Source of the DNA: Talinum fruticosum
Lineage: Eukaryota; Streptophyta; Magnoliopsida; Caryophyllales; Talinaceae
Direction: 5' to 3'
Assembly (NCBI GenBank): GCA_021018815.1
Contig: JAITYX010000007.1
Span: 1,675,001 to 1,739,000 of the forward strand
Length of the DNA stretch: 64,000 bases
Position 1 is the stretch's first letter. Every line of letters starts with the position of its first letter. A model generated the notes under the pieces. It was given only the letters and a program-made list of their open reading frames with translations. It did no database searches and was not told the DNA's origin. The translations under genes and the position numbers were made by a program. Shown one piece after another: positions 57,881-64,000 of this stretch.

Positions 57881-58139
57881 GGCACGCGAGAGAGAAAAAG
57901 AAAAAGAAAGATTTTGAAAACAAATTCCGAAATTCTCCACTTGTCTAGAGATGATTTCGAAGTTTGATGTCCATTTTCTCAAAGTCTAAGTCCGACTCAG
58001 CTAGGTTTCGAGTGACTCGAAACTGGAAATAAATAATAACTATCGGCTCCAGTATCACTGAATCAACCGAGCTAATGGTTATGTAAGAAATGAAATCACA
58101 TAGCACATAATCATGCAATAAGAATTTTCACATTGAGAG

Positions 58140-59560
58140 CAAATAATTATGCATTTAACATACCAAGCTCATTCCTAATAAAACAAAACTGATCTTCACT
58201 AAGAGGCTTAGTAAAAATATCAGCTAATTGAAGATTTGTAGGAATGAATTCGAGTTCAATATCACCTTTCTCATAATGGTCTCTTAAGAAATGATACCGA
58301 CCTCAATGTGTTTCATTTTTGAGTGCTTGAACCGGATTTTTGGTGATGCTGATTGCACTCGATTATCACATTTGATTGGCACTGATTTGAAAGAAAGTCC
58401 AAGATCTCTCAAGTGTTTCTTTATCCACAAAATCTGAGCACAGCATGCTCCAACTGCAATATACTCGGCTTCGGCGGTTGATAGAGCTACTGAGTTTTGC
58501 TTCTTTGAGTGCCAAGATATTAAGGATTGACCCAGAAATTGGCACACTCCTGAAGTGCTCTTTTTATCAACTTTGTATCCAGCGTAATCGGCATTTGAGT
58601 ATCCGGTGAGAGTCGGTTCGAGTCTCCGGGGTACAATAGACCTAAATTCTAAGTCCCTGCAAGATATCGGAATATTCACTTCACCGAAAGTGAGATGTGA
58701 TTCTTTTGGATTAGCTTGGAATCTTGCGCATAGACAGACACTAAACATTATATCCGGTCTACTTGGATATAAGATATAGCAAAGATCCAATCATACGTCG
58801 ATAGAGTTTCGATCTATTGCTTTACCTTTTTCGTCCGAGTCTAGTTTTATGCTACTACTCATGGGTGCATGTTTTGCATCATGAAGTTTATACTTTTTCA
58901 GCAGCTCCTTGGTATACTTTGATTGATGGACATAGATTCCATTTTTCTCTTGCTTGTATTTGTAGACCAAGGAAGAAATTGAGTTCTCCCATCATGCTCA
59001 TTTGAAATTCATGTCTCATTAACTCAGAAAAATCTCGACATAGAATTTCATTAGTAGCTCCAAAAATTATGTCATCAACGTATATCCGAGCGATAAGGAA
59101 ATCTTTCCCCTTGATTTTTATACAGAGAGTCTTGTCGATCTGACCTCTTCTAAAATCATTTTGAACCAAGAAATTGCTCGAGTCTTTCATACCAAGCTCT
59201 GGGAGCTTGTTTAAGACCATAAAGAGCTTTTTGAAGTTTGAAAACATGATTTTGAAATTCTGAGTTTTCAAATCCAGGGGCTGCTCAACATTGACTTCCT
59301 ATTCGATAAAACCATTGAGAAAAGCACAATTAACATCCATTTGATATAACTTTATATTCATGCTAGATGCAAATGCTAACGAGAATTCTAATGGCTTCAA
59401 TTCGGCAACAAGTGCAAAGGTTTCCCTACAATCAATCCCTTCTTCCGGATTGTAACCTTGAGCCACAAGTCTAGCCTTGTTTCTAACTACTAATCCTCCT
59501 TCATCCAGTTTGTTCTTGAAAACCCACTTAGTTCCTATGACTGGGTGGTCGGAAGGTCGT
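58140..59560 (-). pseudogene. SIR-F reverse transcriptase and RNase H
   Basis: Copia polymerase, best preserved in the window. Sense order: fingers with DVNCAFLNGF-type sequence (59,310-59,340), [20 protein letters not shown] and KTLCIKIKGKDFLIARIYVD DIIFGATNE (59,060-59,150; catalytic YVDD present), FQMSMMGELNFFLGLQIQ (58,960-59,020), MDLCYILYPSRPDIMFSVCL, AGYKVDKKSTSGVCQFLGQS, LISWHSKKQNSVALSTAEAE Y (58,460-58,580) and KHLRDLGLSFKSVPIKCDN. A one-base loss at a CAG codon (58,358) shifts the frame after CDN; an extra base about 35 nt on shifts it back. Confidence 0.9.
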
Positions 59561-59954
59561 TTGGTCGAGTCTAAATTTGGTTTCTTTCAAATTGATTGAG
59601 TTCCTCTTGCATGGCCTCTACCCATTCAGGTTCATTTAGGGCCTCTAGTGCATTTTTAGGTTTAGTTAATGAAATGAATGCAGTGAATGCACATAGATTC
59701 TGAAGAGAGGAACGAGTTCTTACCCCACTTGTTGATATCGGATAATATGTTTTCTAGTTGATGACTAGAAGCATACTTGAATGCTCTACCTGTTCTCCGA
59801 TTCACCGGATCTGTTGGCTGAATTGCTTGATCCTCTCGAAACTTGTTCTGAGTGAACTTGTCCATTAGATTGTCCTTTATCATTTTGAGCGAATTCTTGA
59901 ATTGTCTCATTCGAGTCACTTCGCTCCGAGTAACTTCATTACGAGCTGGTTAGG
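59561..59954 (-). pseudogene. SIR-F integrase-RT linker
   Basis: Sense order: a variable Asp/Gln-rich linker (TRMRQFKNSLKMIKDNLMDK, 59,860-59,919), then PTDPVNRRTGRAFKYASSHQ LENILSDI (59,740-59,830) and the start of RT with EALNEPEWVEAMQEELNQFE-like sequence near 59,580-59,650. One or more frame changes. Confidence 0.65.
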
Positions 59955-60935
59955 TTAGATTTCGATAGGCTTGTTTTCATCATGATCATCACTTCTGCTG
60001 AGCTTTAGGTCCGAGAATGTTGACTCACTTGGTTTTTCCTGTTTAAGCTCATCAAGCACAACGTGGATGCTTTCTTCCACTTTGTTAGTTCTTTTATTGA
60101 AAATGCGATAAGCTTTAACATGAGAAGAATAACCCGGAAAAATACCTTCATCCGACCAAGCATCAAACTTGGTCGAGTGATCCTTACCATTGTTGTGAAC
60201 AAAACATTTACATCCAAAGGGTTTGAAATATGAGATATTGGGTTTCTTCCCTTTACAGAGCTCGTAAGGTGTTTTCTTCGAATGGGTCCGATGAGGCATC
60301 TGTTCAAGGTGTAATTTGCGGTGTTAATCGCCTCGACCCGAAATAGTAGGGTAGATTGTGTTCAATCATCATTGTCCTAGCTATTTCTTCAAGAGTTTTG
60401 TTCTTTCTCTCCACTACTCCATTCTGTTGAGGAGTTCTTGGTGCTGAGAAGTTGTGAGAGATGCCATTCTTGTCACAAAACTCTGCAAATTCCGAGTAGT
60501 TGAACTCCCTTCGTGGTCGGTTTGAATTCTTTAAATCTTAGTCCGAGACTCAACTTAGATTTTCCTGCTAAGCTTGCTTGAACTCTTTGAATGCTTCATT
60601 TTTGTGCTTAAGAAAACACACCCAGGTAAATAGTGAGTGATCATCAACAATAACAAGTACATATGATTTACCTCCAAGACTTTTTACGAGGATTTCACCA
60701 CATAAGTCCATATGTAGCATTTCGAGCACCTTAGATGTGGAAACTGTCTTCAGAGATTTGAATGATGATCCGACTTGTTTCCCTTTTGTGCAAGCTTCAC
60801 AAACTTTGTCTTTCTTGAAAGCACAATTAGGCAATCCTCTAACTAAACCATGAGATGCCAATTTCTTGATTGTATGCATGTTAACATGACCTAATCTATG
60901 ATGCCATGTCCATGAATCATCAAGAAGTGATGCTT
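59955..60935 (-). pseudogene. SIR-F integrase
   Basis: Sense order: pre-integrase zinc-binding part HTIKKLASHGLVRGLPNCAF with CEACTKGKQ (60,780-60,879), then LHMDLCGEI, GGKSYVLVIVDDHSLFTWVC and KHKNEAFKEF (60,580-60,720), holding the first catalytic Asp and the VDD block. A frame change follows near 60,560; the middle (60,310-60,560) retains HNFSAPRTPQQNGVVERKN-like sequence in another frame. The C-terminal GKKPNISYFKPFGCKCFVHN, HVKAYRIFNKRTNKVEESIH and VVLDELK end at 59,955. Confidence 0.85.
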
Positions 60936-61331
60936 TTAAACAAGATAAATTCGACTCGGGTCAAAAAGAGGAATAATGTAAGTGTTACCTGATCTCTTAC
61001 CTAAGAGCTTGATTTCCTTGGTGGTATCATCAGAAATATAACATTTGGTTTGAGTGAATCTTACCTCTTGACCTTTATCACACAATTGAGAGATGCTTGA
61101 GCGAGGTTGTACTTTAACCCTTTGACAAGGTATACTTGGGCTGACCAGATTGCTTCCTTTTCCAATCTTAGCTATCCTAATTATCTTGCCTTTGCTATCA
61201 TCTCCAAATGTGACTTTTCCTCCTTTGTACTCTTCTAACTCAAAAAAGAGTCTCGAGTCTCCCGACATGTGGCGTGAACATCCACTTGTCCAGGTACTAG
61301 TGTCCTTTTGATCTTTTCGAGTGGCCTGCAA
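60936..61331 (-). pseudogene. SIR-F protease and pre-integrase region
   Basis: Open for 131 codons. Sense: TSTWTSGCSRHMSGD (61,260-61,300), GGKVTFGDDSKGKIIRIAKI, then QLCDKGQEVRFTQTKCYISD and KEIKLLGKRSGNTYIIPLF. The aspartic-protease motif has SGCSRHM, but the catalytic Asp before SG is missing from this frame: one base is lost upstream and one A is gained between GAC and AGT, so the two shifts cancel. The extra A is also in SIR-A (12,547-12,559). Confidence 0.8.
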
Positions 61332-62110
61332 AAGAAAACAAACTAACCCTTCTCACTTCCTCTAAGAACCCAGTAACACCCTTTACTTGTGGTCCTTTTA
61401 CGAGGAAGAAGGTTTTTCGGAACCCGATTTGAATGACTTTAGGTTTGGTCGATTTTGAATCTTCCGTTTGGAGAACTGAGTCTATGTCTCTTTTTCTTAA
61501 AAAACTTTTCTTTTATAAACCGGAGGAAATGGTTTTCTCTTGTAAGCTAATCCGAGCTCAGTCCTCCTTACATTTTTATGAATGGGACCGTGCTCAGCCT
61601 TCATGAACTTTACGGTTACGGAATCCTTTTGAAAAGTTCCGAGTAGGAATTTGATTCCTCCTCTTTGTTAAAACCAAGACCTTCTTTTCTAAAGGAGACG
61701 CATTGACATCCTAAGAGCATATTAAGGTTTTTCGACCCTGAGTAAACTTTAAAACAAGATCTTGAGACTCATTGAGTTTTTGCTTTAGTTGTTCATTTTC
61801 TTTTCTAAGTAACTCGGACTCGGTCTCATTGGATTGAGCACCAGTCTTGAGTTCTCCGAGTGTAAGTCTCAATTTTTCCAACTTATTTTGTAAAGAAATG
61901 CTCTCGAAGAAATTGACTCAAGTTGATCTCTAAAATGAGAAGAATCGAATTGGACTTCTCTTCCAAAGTGAAAATATACTTAGCTAAATCAACTTTGGAG
62001 AATTTGTGAAAGTATTCAATTACCTCTTGAGGATTTGCTTCCTCATTGTTTAATTGATCCGAGTCGACTCTGTTTCCGATTCCGAGTCGGAAAGTGATAT
62101 AAGACACTTT
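61332..62110 (-). pseudogene. SIR-F gag-protease linker
   Basis: Broken coiled-coil and acidic linker. Sense pieces near 61,370-61,480 match the KIWVPK region of SIR-A, and LEEKSNSILLILEINLSQF is at 61,883-62,000. Near 62,050-62,110 is an acidic SDSESE-like stretch just after the ATWSDEDSDDS motif of gag. Confidence 0.6.
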
Positions 62111-63140
62111 GAGTCATCCGAGTCCTCGTCACTCCATGTGGTCATCATAGCCTTTTTCTTCTTTCTGTCCCTTTTTCTCTTTGGAGAGTCTTTGACTATA
62201 TGTTCCTTGCTTGCCGCATTCAAAACATCCAGAGTTCTTAGTCAAAGATAACATTGAAGGGGAAGAGTATTTACCTTTTCTATCCTTTTTGTCTTTCTTG
62301 TAAAACTCTTCTTTTGGCTTCTTATCCCATCTCTTGTGCTTCATCATTCTCTCGAAGCCTCTAGCAATAAGTGTCATGATATCCTCTTCGAGTCGGAAGA
62401 ACTCGGATCTGCTTCTCTTGTTTCGAGGCTTTCGGTGCAATGTTCTTTTTGGTGCTGACCTCTGCGTCCTCCTCTTCCAGGTGGATCTCATGGGTGAGAA
62501 GATTCCCAATGAGTTCGTCTTGCTTCGGTAGAGACAAGTTCTGAGCCTCTTCGATGGCTGTCACCTTGGGACCCCATCTTTTCTTGGGTAAGCTTCGAGT
62601 ATCTTTCTACACATTTCCTCATGGGAAATCTTTTTACCCAGAGATTTGAGATTGTTGGTAATCTCTGTAAATCAAATGAACATCCGAGTGATGTTTTCTT
62701 CAGCTCCATCTTGAACAGCTCATATTTATGAAGATATTGGCTTATCTTTGCTTGTCCGACCTGGCTTGGGCCTTCATAAGTGTTGACAAGAGTGTCCCGC
62801 ACTTCTTTGGCTGTATCACGAGCTGACACTCGATTGTATTCTTACGAGCTGATGGCGCACGTTAGAATGTTCATCTCCTTGAAGTTGTTTCGAACTTTTC
62901 TGGTTCATCAGCTGTGAACTCGGCCTTTGTCTTGGGTACGAGTCTTATTTCTTCCGGCTTCATGGGAATGTAGTTGCCCACTTGTATGATGTTCTAGACA
63001 TCCTCATCATGATCCAGTAGAAAACATTCCATGAGTTTCTTCCGAGTGCAAGAAGTTGGATCCTTTGAACTTTGGTGGTCTCGCTAGAAGATCTTCCTTC
63101 ATCGAACTCTCCATTGTTCTAAGTCATTTGATCTTTAAAC
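62111..63140 (-). pseudogene. SIR-F gag
   Basis: Sense order: ATG at about 63,127 with TAG as codon 3, NNGEFDEGRSS, a shifted stretch, then SARDTAKEVRDTLVNTYEGP SQVGQAKISQYLHKYELFKM (62,690-62,829), a frame change at the ME(P/L)E site, WVPKVTAIEEAQ-type sequence, KQDELIGNLLTHEIHLEEED (62,430-62,530), MTLIARGFERMMKHKRWDKK and the zinc knuckle CFECGKQG (62,195-62,235). As in SIR-A, an extra A after this Gly puts the knuckle's His in the +1 frame; the final Cys is also changed to Ser there. Confidence 0.85.
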
Positions 63141-63172
63141 CTTTGGATGGTTAGATCCTTTACGAAAGGCTA

Positions 63173-63185
63173 GGCTCGATACCAA
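63173..63185 (-). promoter_or_regulatory. SIR-F primer-binding site
   Basis: Sense TTGGTATCGAGCC, identical to SIR-A's, with the same missing base relative to the initiator Met-tRNA complement. Confidence 0.85.
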
Positions 63186-63186
63186 T

Positions 63187-64000
63187 TGAAGGTTTGCTCT
63201 TGGAGAGTATAAGTCACCCTAGAGGGGGTGAATAGGGTGATGAGGAAACTTGCTTGAATTTAAAATAGATATGAATATGAGGTGAGCGTGAAGCAAGGTT
63301 AAACTCGGAAAAGCATAAACTCAGATTTCAGTAAGTAGTGAAGAGACAAATTAAACAGAATTCGAAACTGTCCGATTCTAGAATGTACTCGGAAAAGTGA
63401 TAACTCATAAAATACGTGGAAACCCTCCTGGGCGGAAAACCAAGGACTGTGCTAATCTAAGCACGAAGTCGAATCCACTATATTGAGTCCACAAAATACG
63501 GTAGACTCAGCTTAACCTGAGTTGCTCCCTTAGACAACTCCTTACAAGTTTTTCCTAGACTCGAAATTTCCATATCCGATCTAGTACTTCCTAACTGAGA
63601 TCACCCTTACAGTTAGGGACAACTCAGCTGAGTTAACCCTTACAGCTCGGTCAAGGGACCTTACTTAGAGAGTAAAAAGAAAGTGTTTGTAACCGAGTAC
63701 AAGACCTTACAACTCGAAAGTTATGAAATACGGAATTGGAGTTGTAAGTAGGAGATTGAGAATGAATACAATGACTTTTTGCTCAAGTATGTGTATTAAC
63801 AATAGATTCGGCAATCTTCAAGTCTTTAAAGTTAGCTTTTATATATAGATGACCAAGCAGCTTAGCCGTTGTGTCCATCTTCCGACCGGAGCTCCTTTGT
63901 GACCGTTGTACGAGATTTTCCGAGTCACTCGGAAAATATCCGTTGAGATATGAATGTAGAGCTACGGTTCTTGACTCCTTTGGAAGTCCCAAAACCACTA
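63187..64000 (-). repeat. SIR-F 5' LTR (partial)
   Basis: Starts TGAAGGTTTGCTC and follows 53,878 onward closely, for example aaacttgcttgaatttaaaa in both. TATA-like sense CTATATATAAAAGC is at about 63,836-63,849. It leaves the window at 64,000, roughly half-way. Confidence 0.9.

Larger units (their letters stand above)
53878..64000 (-). mobile_element. SIR-F: near-complete Sirevirus-like element, youngest of the stack
   Basis: Minus-strand element with 3' LTR, polypurine tracts, extra ORF, complete pol order, gag, PBS and the first 814 bp of the 5' LTR. It is inserted in SIR-E, so it is younger than SIR-E. Its two LTRs agree at most positions by eye, better than the SIR-A pair. Coding regions are still broken in many places. 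Confidence 0.9.

Overview
This window looks like repeat-rich nuclear DNA of a flowering plant, most likely a eudicot; I cannot name the species. It holds no intact host gene that I can support, no tRNA or rRNA gene and no CRISPR array. Almost all of it is a stack of nested, decayed LTR retrotransposons plus one DNA-transposon end. Element names used here are mine: GYP1 and GYP2 (Ty3/gypsy, initiator-Met primed), SIR-A to SIR-F and SIR-S (Ty1/copia, Sirevirus-like), TAT1 and TAT2 (Ty3/gypsy, Tat/Ogre-like) and CACTA1.

Layout. 1-3,250: the 3' half of GYP1 on the minus strand (LTR, PPT, integrase with chromodomain-like tail, RNase H, RT). 3,251-5,054: a long (TTA)n tract and AT-rich spacer. 5,055-17,354: SIR-A, a complete LTR-to-LTR Sirevirus-like element on the minus strand, flanked by the 5-bp duplication AACAC; its gag is split by a single LTR (SIR-S, 13,951-15,371). 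17,476-20,132: primer-binding site and long LTR of GYP2. 20,204-33,687: TAT1, an LTR-internal-LTR-internal-LTR array on the minus strand flanked by the duplication CCCTC; both internal regions encode only a gag relic and carry two kinds of tandem repeat. 33,967-37,938: CACTA1 terminal and subterminal sequence, interrupted by TAT2 (LTR, PBS and leader on the plus strand). 37,939-43,530: SIR-B, truncated inside RT. 43,540-45,988: SIR-C, a plus-strand gag-protease-integrase relic. 45,989-48,980: SIR-D, a plus-strand LTR, PBS and gag joined to an RT/RNase H remnant. 49,381-53,877: SIR-E (minus), cut in RNase H by SIR-F. 53,878 to beyond 64,000: SIR-F (minus), with its second LTR running off the window.

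The Sirevirus-like copies share one plan in sense order: LTR, PBS for initiator Met-tRNA, gag with one zinc knuckle, protease, integrase, RT/RNase H, an extra ORF after pol (the env-like position), several polypurine tracts, and LTR. In all four copies that reach this part, the extra ORF is preceded by a TATAAATAG box and a CT-rich leader, which suggests an internal promoter. Every coding region is broken by stops or frameshifts, so I report them as pseudogenes.

The observations I would check first are: the TAT1 array sitting inside a single target-site duplication with gag-only internals; the putative internal promoter of the extra ORF; and indels and substitutions that recur at CAG/CTG trinucleotides in separate copies (PBS, RT, RNase H, protease). 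The last could be inherited frameshifts, methylation-linked decay, or consensus errors in the assembly.
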